64,000 nucleotides of DNA, taken from assembly GCF_031951985.1 (NCBI RefSeq), contig NZ_JAVLVU010000001.1, forward strand, positions 1,550,001 to 1,614,000, given 5' to 3'. Position numbers and translations under genes: made by a program. Each line of letters starts with the position of its first letter. Position 1 is the stretch's first letter. The notes under the pieces are model-generated. The model had not been told where the DNA came from. It did not search any database and worked only from the letters and a program-made list of their open reading frames with translations. Shown piece by piece: positions 17,504 through 27,900 of the stretch. The stretch is from Mucilaginibacter terrae. GTDB taxonomy: Bacteria > Bacteroidota > Bacteroidia > Sphingobacteriales > Sphingobacteriaceae.

Positions 17504-20500
17504 ATGCTTTACAACAAAATTAATAACCTGTTAGGCTGGTTATGCTTTGGCACTGCGGCCATAACCTACACGCTCACCCTTGAGCCATCAGTTAGTTTTT
17601 GGGACTGCGGCGAATTTATCTCGTGTGCCTATCGCCTTCAGGTGTCTCATCAGCCCGGATACCCGTTATTTGCCATGATCGGCAAGGCATTCTCTCTCTT
17701 GTCAATGGGCGACAATACTAAAGTACCCTACTTCACTAACATGGCTTCGGCACTGGCCAGTGCAGCTACTGTAATGTTCCTGTTTTGGACTATTACTGCA
17801 CTTGCTAAAAAGCTGATGGTAAAACGCGGCGGTAACCCTACACCACACAATCAAAAGCTTATTATGGCTGCCGGTTTAGTGGGCGCACTTGCTTTCACAT
17901 TCAGCGATACGTTTTGGTATTCGGCGGTAGAAACAATTGTGTTTGCCCAAGCCGCACTTTGTGTTTCGGTGGTGTTTTGGGCCATATTAAAAATGGGAAG
18001 CACGTGCCGATGAGACCGGTGCCGACCGTTACCTTATCCTCATAGCCTACATAATGGGCTTATCAATTGGCATTCATCTGCTTAATTTGCTAACCATACC
18101 GGCTTTAACTATGGTATACTACTTCCGTAGAAGCAAGCTCATTAGCACAAAACGCACCACTATAACTGTTTTTATTGGCATTGCTTTACTTGCCTTCGTC
18201 CAATTTGGCATTATACAATACACCGTTAAACTTGCGGCCTATTTCGACCTGCTATTTGTAAACACTTTAAAAATGGGTTTTGGCAGCGGTGTATTGGTGT
18301 TTCTTTTATTATTGATAGGTTTTTTAGTCACAGGCATCATATACAGCATCCGCAAAAACAAACCTGCGCTTAACCTTGCATTTTTATGTATTACGTTTAT
18401 TTACTTAGGCTATGGCTCGTTTGCTATGATACCTATAAGGGCACACGCAGGTACAAATTTAAATAACAGCCACCCTGATAATGCCTTTAAACTCCAAAGC
18501 TACTTAAACCGCGAACAATACATCGCCCCACCATTGGTTTACGGTCCATATTTTGATGCGCAGGCCATCGATCAAAAAGAAGGCGCTACCATTTATCGCA
18601 AAGGCAAAACCCAATATGAGGTGGTGGGCAAACAACAAAAACTAATTTACGACCGCAACACTATATTACCCCGAATTTATAGTCAAACAGATAACAACCC
18701 GCAGTTTTACAAGCAATGGCTGCAACTGGGCAATGAGCAATCGCCTACGTTTAAAGACAACTTAAACTTCTTGTTCAGCTGGCAGGTTTATCAAATGTAT
18801 TTCCGTTACTTTTTATGGAATTTTGTCGGGCGATACAATGACCAGGATGGTCAAACCAGTACGGTTGATGTTGACGGGAACTGGACTTCGGGGTGGTTTG
18901 ATGGGAGTAAACATTTACCGCCCTTTGTCATCAAAAGCAATACTTATACCCCCTTATATGCATTGCCGCTAATTATTGGCCTGGTGGGCATGGTTTGGCA
19001 TTTTAAGCGCAATAAGCAAGATGCATCGGTAATTGCACTGCTTTATTTTTTTATGGGTTTAGCTATTGTGCTGTATGTAAACCAGCCCAGTATACAGCCA
19101 CGTGAGCGCGATTACAGCTACGTGGGATCTTTTTATGCCTTTGCTATTTGGATTGGCTTGGGAACAATTGGCTTTGCCCAACTCCTGCAAAAAAAGGTAA
19201 ATGCTAAATATGCCATGATGGTGGCTACATCGGTTTGTTTACTTGCAGGTCCGGTATTAATGGCAGTACAGGAGTGGGGAGCACACAACCGGTCAACTAA
19301 AATGACACCGCACGACATGGCCAGCAACTATTTAAACTCATGCGCACCCAACGCTATATTGTTTACTTACGGTGATAATGATACCTACTCGTTATGGTAC
19401 GCCCAGGAAGTGGAGAACATACGCCCTGATGTGCGTATTGTAAACCTGAGCCTGTTTGGTACCGATTGGTACATACGCCACATGAAAAAACGTATGAACC
19501 GATCGGCACCGTTACCCATTACCATGAATGATGATTTGTACAAAGATGGCGTTCGTGACTATTTGTATTATCAGGACGCTAAAATCCCTGATTCGGTAGA
19601 ATTAAAGGACATTTTTGAATTTATTACGTCCGATGCACCTGATGCAAAACTGGAGTATAACAATGGCACAAGCAGCAATTACCTGCCAACCAAAAACTTT
19701 AAAATGGCTGTAAACCCCGCCCAGGTCATAAAATCTGGCACTTTACCGGCGGCACAGCAAAGCCGTATTACACAAAACATGAAGTGGAAATATCCTTCAG
19801 ACCACGTTACCAAAGAGCATATGGCTTTGATGGATATTCTTGTTCACAATAATTGGAAACGCCCAATCTATTTCACCAATTCAGCACCTGATGAAGCCAT
19901 AATCGGCCTACGCCCATATCTTTATAATGAAGGATTTGCCTACCGCCTGTTACCATTAAAACAAGATACAGCTAACCAGGGCGATAAAACCAACACACTG
20001 GTGATGTATAACAACGTCATGAAAAAGTTTAAATGGGGAAATATGAAAAATGCTACCTATCTCGACCAGCAAAGCACCGCCCTGTTTTACCCGTTCATTA
20101 CTACCACCTTTATGAACATGAGCCAAAACCTGATTAACGAAGGTCACCTGGCATTGGCTAAGCAGGCACTGAACAAATACGACCAGGTAATGCCCGATAT
20201 TTACCCTTACATTGACGTAGCAGCCCGCAAATTTTACATAGCCGATACCGCCTGCCATTTGCAGGATTTTAAACTGGCTAACAAAATGCTCAACAGTATT
20301 AACAATTATGTAAAAGAGCAGTTGGATTACAATTACCATCAACTGCAAAAAGATGCCGATACCGTAAATCTACGCGATGTACAGCTAAGTATGTCGTTAC
20401 TAAACGAGATGGCACTTTTGGGAGATAAGTATAAGCAGTTAGTCGTTAACAATCGTGTAAAAAAACAGCTTGCCGATTATCAGGAAAAATTCTCGCCGTT

Positions 20501-20513
20501 AATGCGGCCATAG
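17504..20513 (+). pseudogene. DUF2723 (PMT-like GT-C) membrane protein, frameshifted
   Basis: Two open frames, 17504-18013 and 18054-20513, together make one DUF2723 protein of about 1000 residues. Frame 1 ends FWAILKMGSTCR; skipping one A of the run 17989-17993 continues in frame 2 as FWAILK-WEARADETGADRYLIL and then MGLSIGIHLLNLL, as in intact members. The family motif SVSFWDCGEFISCAYRLQV near the N-terminus and a dozen or so membrane helices place it with predicted membrane-bound GT-C/protein O-mannosyltransferase-like proteins. The C-terminal quarter is soluble and helical, ending in a repeat-like region. The rest of frame 2 is well conserved and lacks further damage. A recent mutation or a sequencing error in the A-run is therefore more likely than an old pseudogene. 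Confidence 0.85.
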
Positions 20514-20537
20514 CATTATTGACTATGAGTTTATACA

Positions 20538-20566
20538 GCCTGTAACTTATAATTACAGGCTTTTTT
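20538..20566 (+). terminator. Intrinsic terminator after DUF2723 gene
   Basis: GCCTGTAA and TTACAGGC form an 8-bp stem with loop CTTATAA, followed by TTTTTT. It lies 25 bp past the stop codon. Confidence 0.9.
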
Positions 20567-20636
20567 ATTTTAAGAAAATTCACAACATTACGTCACACTA
20601 TGCGTATGATAATTATTATATTCACGGAATAAACCC

Positions 20637-21968
20637 TTGAACTCCCTAATTAAAATCAAGCTGTTCTTACGGCTAAAAATCTGGCGCTGGCTGGTTGGCA
20701 CCGATCCTCGGTTTGACCTTAATAACCGTGTGTTTCATTCTATTTGCCTTATTGTAATTTGCGCTTTAGGTTATAATATCCCTTTTAATTACCTGATAGG
20801 CTTAAAGCACATCGCTATACTTAGTGCGGTAAGCTTTGTGTTGTTTATCATTATATACTACTTATCAAGAGTTAAACAACTAAACTCGCTTGCATTAATT
20901 TTATTTTGCATTGGCGGTAACGCCCTGTTCATTTCAAATTTCTTCCTGAATTCAGGTATTGACGGGCCAACTGACTTGTTCTTTATTTTAACAATGGTTG
21001 TAATGATAGCAGTAATACCAATCAGGTATTACTGGCTTCTTATTACGTTCCACTTTACCATTATTCTCACGCTGCACTCGGTACAATTCATGAACCCAAA
21101 CCTGGTGCCGTACTCCTATGCCAGTGTAGATAACCGCTACATTGACATGACCTCTGCTTATGTTATTGTAATTATATTAATACTCTGTAATTTTTACTTT
21201 ATCAGGCATAATTACGAAACCGAACGTAAATCGGCCGAGCAAAAGGCGGCTATGATGAAACTTTTGAATGAAGAGAAAAACAAGCTTTTTTCCATCATAT
21301 CACATGATTTACGCGCTCCATTAACCAACGTGCAAAACTACCTTGAGCTGATGAACGAGATAGACCTCTCGCAAGCTGAACAAACAGATATTAAAGATAA
21401 ACTCCTGAGCTCCACGCGTAATACGCTCGACCTGCTCAATAATGTGCTGTCGTGGTCTAAATCACAAATGGAAGGCCTTAAATTTAAGACCACCACATTA
21501 TCAGTACACGAATTATTGTTACCCCAGCTACTGCTATTTACCAATATTGCCCAAAATAAAAAAATCAAAATCGAAATATCTATCGATCATGATTTAAAGA
21601 TAGTGGGCAACGGCGATATGTTACAGCTCATTATGCGTAATTTGATCAACAACGCTATCAAATTTACCGCCCCAGGGGGCCGCATTATTGTAAGCGCCAG
21701 GCAAGAGGGTAATTATGGCCTGATGCTGGTTAAAGATACCGGCACGGGCAAACCCATTAAGCTCTCTAACAACATATTTTACTTAAATAGCGAATCGACA
21801 AAGGGTACAGCGAACGAAAAAGGTGTTGGACTTGGCTTGGTGCTATGCAAAGAGTTTACCGAGGTACAAAACGGCCAAATATGGTTTGAGTGTGATTCGG
21901 TTAGTGGAACCACCTTTTTTGTAGAACTGCCGCAGTTTCATAAACATGTGGTGGCCATGAATCAGTAA
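20637..21968 (+). CDS. Orphan membrane sensor histidine kinase
   Basis: 443 residues. About six hydrophobic helices fill residues 30-195 with very little periplasmic loop, so the membrane part itself is probably the sensor. A short coiled linker (about 200-215) leads to HisKA with H223 in IISHDLRAPLTNV, and the ATPase domain shows MRNLINNAIKFTAPGG and GVGLGLVLCKEF. The D-box reads DTGTGKPIKLSN where DTGIGM is usual, and the spacing to the G2 box is short, so nucleotide binding may be somewhat altered. The start is a TTG (an in-frame stop lies 27 bp upstream and no ATG precedes the first helix). No response regulator is adjacent. It is preceded by the DUF2723 terminator and is therefore transcribed alone. 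Confidence 0.85.
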   Translation: MNSLIKIKLFLRLKIWRWLVGTDPRFDLNNRVFHSICLIVICALGYNIPFNYLIGLKHIAILSAVSFVLFIIIYYLSRVKQLNSLALILFCIGGNALFISNFFLNSGIDGPTDLFFILTMVVMIAVIPIRYYWLLITFHFTIILTLHSVQFMNPNLVPYSYASVDNRYIDMTSAYVIVIILILCNFYFIRHNYETERKSAEQKAAMMKLLNEEKNKLFSIISHDLRAPLTNVQNYLELMNEIDLSQAEQTDIKDKLLSSTRNTLDLLNNVLSWSKSQMEGLKFKTTTLSVHELLLPQLLLFTNIAQNKKIKIEISIDHDLKIVGNGDMLQLIMRNLINNAIKFTAPGGRIIVSARQEGNYGLMLVKDTGTGKPIKLSNNIFYLNSESTKGTANEKGVGLGLVLCKEFTEVQNGQIWFECDSVSGTTFFVELPQFHKHVVAMNQ

Positions 21969-22007
21969 CAATTACAAAAATATCATACACACCTACTGAG
22001 CTTAATG

Positions 22008-23981
22008 CTAATACTTCAATATCACAAACTCGGTACGACGGTTTAACTGGTGCGCGGCTTCACTGCATTCAACGCCATTGCTGCATTTGTTTAACAAGCG
22101 GGTTTCTCCATATCCCCTGGCAACCAGGCGGTCTTCGTCAATATCGCCAACGGTTACAATATACTCCACTGCGGCATTTGCCCGCTTGCGAGACAGGTCC
22201 ATGTTGTAATCATCATCGGCCCGGCTATCGGTGTGGGATGAAAGCTGTATAACCAGTGTAGGGTTATCCTTCATGATCTTGATGAGCTTATTCAGCTCTA
22301 CCTCAGCATCTTCGCGTATATACCACTTATCCAGATCGTAATAGATATTCTCGAGCCTGATGGGTTTCTGTAGTTCTATTTTATCTAAGTAGAGGTTTTT
22401 TTTCATCACCTCGTTAGGGCTTAAACCCGCGGTTGAAAATTGCTTCAGATTATCAGTCAAGTAGCCTTTCTTTTCGCCCTTCAACTGATAATCAGCATTG
22501 GCAAAAATGGTAAAGCCGTACTCGCCATTGCTACTGGTTTGTACATTTACCGTTGCCCCTTTAATTGAGATTAGTGTTACCAGGGTATTATTAAGTGGTT
22601 TGCGCGTATTTTTATCGTAAGCAATACCCTCAAGCCTGTAAGCTACCGGAATGGTGTAAGCAAAACTGTAAATATCATCGCTGCCAACGCCACCAGTACG
22701 GTTTGATGAAAAGTAACCTGTATTAGCATCATTCAGCACATAGGCAAAATCATCCTGCGCCGAATTAACCGGGTAGCCTAAATTAAGCTTGGTATCAAAA
22801 CCATCAGTTTTACGCAAAGCTTTAAATACATCTACCCCCCCCATACCTTTGTCGCCATCGGTTGATAGGTACATGTTGCCGGCAGCATCAATAAACGGCG
22901 TACGCTCGTTAGCAGCAGTGTTTACCGACTTTACGTTAATCGGTTGTCCCCACACACCGGCATCGCGCGTAGAGTAGTAAATATCGGTACCACCCAAGCC
23001 ACCTGGCATGTTCGATACAAAGTAGAGCGTTTTACCATCGGGCATAATAAAGGGGTCGCCAATAGAATACTCGTCTTCTTTGTTGTAAATAAAAGCCACA
23101 GGTTTAGTCCACTGCTTGGTTGCAGGGTCTAAATGGCTGGAGTATACGCCCAGGTTTATTGTTTTAATTTTAGCCGTATCCTTCTTCTCTTTAAACAAAC
23201 GGGTAAGCGTAAAGTACATTTCGGTACCATCCGCTGTAAAACTTGCGGCTCCGATGTGATAATCGGTACCGGCAATAAACGTAAACGGCTTAACGGCATC
23301 GGTTGAGCCATTGGCCGCCAGTTGCTCATACAGGTTGAGGTATTTATTACCGGTCCAACCGTAAATACGTTTATCAAGGTTGGTATTAGTATCGAACCAT
23401 ATTAACGGGCGCTTTTTTTTGCTTTCTATCTCTTTCACCTTTTCGGTTCTATCCGAAGTAAAAACGAGGTTATTATTATATTTAACTGCACCCCAGTCCG
23501 ACTCCTGCGTGTTCACCGTGCTTAAATTGCGTATATCCACATCAACCGGTTTCTTCATCCATTTGATGGCTGAATCGCATGATGACATCCAGTAGTTCAA
23601 CTGTTTAAGATCCGTATTGGGTGTTATGCTGTAATACTTGGTGTATTGCTCTTTGGCTTCAGCATATTTCAGATTGTTTTTTAATACTTCGGCATATGTG
23701 TAAAGGTTTGCAGGTTTGCTCCCTTGCATGCCAATCACCGTAGCATACCATTTTTCGGCTTCCTTGTAGTCGCGCATCATGCGGTATGAGTTGGCCAGGC
23801 GCTCGGCGGTGTACAGCGTGGCTTTCTTTTTGTAGGCTTGCAGGTACAACTCGGCCGCTTTGCTGTAATTATACAGGGCGTACTGCTCGTCGGCCAGTTT
23901 ATGTACATACTGTGCCCGGGCCGTGTGGGCAACAGCGATCATTATAATGATGGTAGCTAAAGTAGATAGTTGTTTTTTCAT
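22008..23981 (-). CDS. OmpA-family protein with TPR, PD40 and CarboxypepD-like domains
   Basis: 657 residues. After a signal peptide (cleaved near residue 23) come TPR-like helices (about 25-120), a WD40-like PD40 propeller region (about 150-430, with repeats such as LVFTSDRTE, MPDGKTLYFVSNMPGGLGGTDIY and GYFSSNRTGGVGSDDIYSF), a carboxypeptidase-regulatory-like domain (about 440-530) and a C-terminal OmpA peptidoglycan-binding domain (about 545-650: LSSHTDSRADDDYN, NRRTEFVI). This architecture is like PorE of the type IX secretion apparatus and like proteins that accompany SprF/PorP. It should anchor an outer-membrane complex to peptidoglycan. It is the third gene of an adhesin / SprF / OmpA operon, 21 bp after SprF. 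Confidence 0.9.
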   Translation of the reverse strand: MKKQLSTLATIIIMIAVAHTARAQYVHKLADEQYALYNYSKAAELYLQAYKKKATLYTAERLANSYRMMRDYKEAEKWYATVIGMQGSKPANLYTYAEVLKNNLKYAEAKEQYTKYYSITPNTDLKQLNYWMSSCDSAIKWMKKPVDVDIRNLSTVNTQESDWGAVKYNNNLVFTSDRTEKVKEIESKKKRPLIWFDTNTNLDKRIYGWTGNKYLNLYEQLAANGSTDAVKPFTFIAGTDYHIGAASFTADGTEMYFTLTRLFKEKKDTAKIKTINLGVYSSHLDPATKQWTKPVAFIYNKEDEYSIGDPFIMPDGKTLYFVSNMPGGLGGTDIYYSTRDAGVWGQPINVKSVNTAANERTPFIDAAGNMYLSTDGDKGMGGVDVFKALRKTDGFDTKLNLGYPVNSAQDDFAYVLNDANTGYFSSNRTGGVGSDDIYSFAYTIPVAYRLEGIAYDKNTRKPLNNTLVTLISIKGATVNVQTSSNGEYGFTIFANADYQLKGEKKGYLTDNLKQFSTAGLSPNEVMKKNLYLDKIELQKPIRLENIYYDLDKWYIREDAEVELNKLIKIMKDNPTLVIQLSSHTDSRADDDYNMDLSRKRANAAVEYIVTVGDIDEDRLVARGYGETRLLNKCSNGVECSEAAHQLNRRTEFVILKY

Positions 23982-24002
23982 GCCGGTTCAGGTAATTTAC
24001 GG

Positions 24003-24965
24003 TTAAAAGAACCTTGGGGTTAACATCCGCGTTTTTTGTGTTTTTATGTAAAAACCTATTGATATTTCGTGCGTGCCGCTACTGTATCCTTTCAATGGAC
24101 CAATTGATACGTCGTACGCATAACCTACACGCAGGTTTTCTAAAGCAAACACTTCAATAGCGCCAACAAACGAGTTCAAATAACTCAGATCGTTTTGCAG
24201 GTGATTTTTGTTGTACAACTTAACGCCGGTACGGTACGAACCACCTATCCAAAAACGCTCGCCAAAAGCAACAAATGCGTTCAAATCCAGACTGGTAGGT
24301 CCGGCTGCATCATCTTTAAGCAACACACTTGGTTTAAACAACACATCTTCCGACACGGGGAACAACGCACCGCCTGTTAAATAATAATGCGGCTTAGGCT
24401 GCGCTATATAACCACGGTTACGCACGTTAATGTACTGCGAGATCAAGTTATCGGCCGATATACCGGCGTAGTATTTATTATCCGAATAAAATACCCCCAC
24501 CCTGCCATCGGGCACAAAAGTACTTTGCATACCTACCGGCATGTTGGGTTCAGGATCGTTAGGGTTAAGTAATGCGCCGTTGATACCCAATTGCTGAAAG
24601 CCAACGCCAAAACCTAACGCCAGCCGCGAGCTACCATCCTGGTTCATGCGTAAACGGTAGGCGTAATTGCCATAAGCCGACAGGTTACTCTGCGCACCCA
24701 ACTTATCGTGCGATATTTGCAAGGCCAAACCCACGTTGCCGTTATTGGCAATAGCATCCACCGCCAGCGACATACTTTTGGGCGAACCCTCAATACCTGT
24801 CCACTGCGAGCGAAAGTAGCTGTGCACGTTTAAATTCTCTTTATAACCTGCATAAGCCGGGTTAATGTATATGCCGTTAAACATATACTGGCTTTGCTGG
24901 GCATCCTGCTGGGCAAATAAGCGTCCGGCAGTTAGTAGTAGTATGAGTGTTAAAAATTTCTTCAT
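24003..24965 (-). CDS. PorP/SprF family type IX secretion membrane protein
   Basis: 320 residues with a signal peptide ending LFAQQDAQQSQ. It then opens with QYMFNGIYINPAYAGYKENL and FRSQWTGIEGSPKSMSL, the hallmark start of PorP/SprF proteins (PF11751), followed by amphipathic strands expected to form an outer-membrane barrel and a C-terminal strand ending RMLTPRFF. SprF-like proteins help a cognate large type B CTD protein reach or stay on the cell surface. The gene directly upstream encodes just such a protein, so the pairing is strongly supported by order. Spacing is 28 bp to the adhesin and 21 bp to the OmpA gene. Confidence 0.93.
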   Translation of the reverse strand: MKKFLTLILLLTAGRLFAQQDAQQSQYMFNGIYINPAYAGYKENLNVHSYFRSQWTGIEGSPKSMSLAVDAIANNGNVGLALQISHDKLGAQSNLSAYGNYAYRLRMNQDGSSRLALGFGVGFQQLGINGALLNPNDPEPNMPVGMQSTFVPDGRVGVFYSDNKYYAGISADNLISQYINVRNRGYIAQPKPHYYLTGGALFPVSEDVLFKPSVLLKDDAAGPTSLDLNAFVAFGERFWIGGSYRTGVKLYNKNHLQNDLSYLNSFVGAIEVFALENLRVGYAYDVSIGPLKGYSSGTHEISIGFYIKTQKTRMLTPRFF

Positions 24966-24993
24966 ATCAGCCTGTTTATTGCATCCGCAATGC

Positions 24994-27900
24994 TTAATTG
25001 TTTCTTAGCGTACGCATTAAAGTGATATAACCTTTTAGTACCTGCCAATCGGTGGTTTTAACTTTCAGGATGTAGTAATACGTTCCTTCGTTAAGGCCCT
25101 CGCCTGTCCAGGTATTTCTATAATTGCTCTGGTGAAAAACCTCGTTACCCCAACGGTTTACGATAATCAGTTCGTTTTGCGAAAATTTATCCAGCCCGCG
25201 TATCTCAAACACATCATTAATACCATCGCCGTTTGGCGTAAACAGGTTAGGTATTTTGAGTAATGATGTTGCACTGATGTTGATGTTTACCGTTGCCACG
25301 TTGGTATAATAGCCGTTAAGGTCGCGCACGCGGTAAGTAAATTCGTCGGCACCTGCATAACCAGGGTTTGGCGTGTAGGTAACTGTGCCGTTGCCTCCAA
25401 TAGTTACCGTACCATTTTTAGGTTGGGTTACAATTTCGATTGATTGCTGGTTAAATGAACTGTTGCCCGAGTTATCGTTACCTAAAATACTAATGATTAC
25501 CGGCGTATTAATACCTGTAAAATCGGCATCGTTACTTGCAACCGGCGATTTAGGGAACGTAGTAGTTACACCCGAAGCACTGGTAAGCGGATTTCCCCCA
25601 GCATCAACCGCGTTAACACTGGCATTATTAATTACCGAGCCTGCATCCTTATCGGCCTGTGTGAGTGTGTAGTTAAGCGAATAATTAACGCTGGCACCAG
25701 GCTGCAACCCTCCTACCGGAAGTTGAATAGCTGACCCATTCAACCCCAGTTTACTATCGGTAAGGTTTACCGTATTAATAACCGATTGCCCGGTATTGCG
25801 TATAACAAACGTGTAGGTGATAAAATACGAGTTAAATGCCCCTGTTTTGGTCAGGCTTACAGATCCCGGCGCAACAGCAGTAACTGCAACTACGGTAGGG
25901 TCTTCGGCGGGGCCGGTTGATGGGTTATCTGATCGTTTGCTTACCGCTATGCCGTTGGCATCGGTACCATTGGCCGTAGCCTGGTTGCTGTAAAAGCCCG
26001 CAGTAACATCAGCCTGTACCACGGTGTGCCTTGCCGTAACCGTTGACGAGGCGTTTGGCGCAAGCGTTGCAACGGTAGCCGGAGATACAGAACCAGCATC
26101 GGCACCCGGATCGGTAATGGCTACGTTATTAAGCACGGTGCTGCCTGTGTTGGTTACCACAAGGGTGTAGTTAATTACATCGCCTACCCTGCTATAACCG
26201 TTGGTGGCTACTTTAGTAAGGCTCATAGCCGATGCATAGATGGTCACGTTCACCGTTATCGGGTCTGACACCACCCCATCGGGCGTGGTTAGCGTGTAGG
26301 TAAAGCTATCGGTGCCGGTATAACCCGCCACCGGCGAATAAGTTACCCTACCATTGGCATCAACCGTGGTAATACCGTGCAAGCCATTGGTTGGTGTAAC
26401 CGTAGTACCGTTAGCACTGGGGCCATCATTGTTTTTAACGGTGATGTTTACAGGCGTATTTAACGGCGTAGTAACGGCATCATTAACACCAACCGGTTTA
26501 ATGTTTATAGTTACGGTAATAGGGTCAGATACAATGCCATCGGGCGTTGTCAGCGTATAGGTATAAGTATCTTTACCTATGTATCCGGCCTGCGGCGTGT
26601 AGGTTACCCTGCCTGTGGCATCAACTGTGGTAGTTCCGCGCAAACCGTTTGTTGGGGTAACGGTAGTACCAATGCCGCTTGCACCATCGTTGCTTTTTAC
26701 AATGGTAGTAACCGGGGTGTTTATTGGTGTAGTATCGGTATCGTTTACGCCAACCGGTTTAATATTAATAGTTACGGTGATGGGGTCAGATACAATGCCA
26801 TCAGTTGTGGTGAGCGTGTAAGTGTAGGTATCGATACCTGCGTAACCCGTGTTAGGTGTATAAGTAACCTGTCCGTTGGCATTAACGGTTGTTGTACCGT
26901 GTGCACCATTGGTGGGTGTTACCGTGGTGCCGGTGGCGCTTGGGCCGTCATTAGCTTTTACAGTAGTGGTTACCGGGGTATTTATTGCGGCCACATCGGT
27001 ATCGGCCACACCGGCTGGCTTTATGCTAATGCTGATGAGGGCGCTTACACTTTCGGTTCCGTAATTATCTTTTATGGTATAGGCAATTGGTGTTGCTTTA
27101 CCTACAAAGGTAGCTACCGGCGTAAAGGTTACCTGCCCGCTTGTGGCATTTACCGTATAAGTGCCTTGACTTGGAATAGTAACGCTGGTCTTTTTAACAT
27201 TATCGGCCGGATCAATAAGCAGAACCGTAGTCAGGTTAATAGTACCATCGGCATCAGTATCATTGCCCGGTATATTCAGGGTAATTGGCAAACCAATACC
27301 TGTAGTACCCACATCGGCCACGGTAACCGGCGCCTGGTTTATACCAAAGTTTACGTTGGTTACATCTAAACTGGTGCCCGGTGTTGATACCGATATTTGC
27401 AGATTTGGGCTACCCGGCTTTATACCGGTGTTGCCCGAATTATTATTGCCGTAAAAAGCACCCGAAGCATCCCAACCAGGCGGCAAATTAGCTGCTACCG
27501 CTGTTAAATTACCACCCAGAGCAACATCATTGGTTGATATTGCCACGGTATAAGTACCGTTGTTATTGTTAGGAAACGAATAGGAACCATTGGCAGCTAC
27601 GGTTGCTTTATTAACAATTATTCCGCTGGCATTAACCAGGTAGGCATAAAGCTGACGAGTACCCACGCTTTGCAGCGGATTACCCGATATGGCATTATCG
27701 GCTGAACCGTTGCCATCGTTAACCACCGTGCCCGATATGGCTACACCAACAATATCCTTCAGTCTGTAATCTTCGGCTTCGCCATCGGCAGCAAATGAAA
27801 TGCTGCGTTCATCGGCCGGGGTAGATGCATCATCCAATAAATTAGTAGTGGTAATACGTAAACGCGTATAAAGCGGACCTACTTTTATTTTACCCGAAAA

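Noticed and set aside
26230..27012. Regular 261-bp spacing considered as a CRISPR-like array
   Set aside because: The units are long, coding and in frame with the adhesin, with no short repeats and spacers or cas genes.
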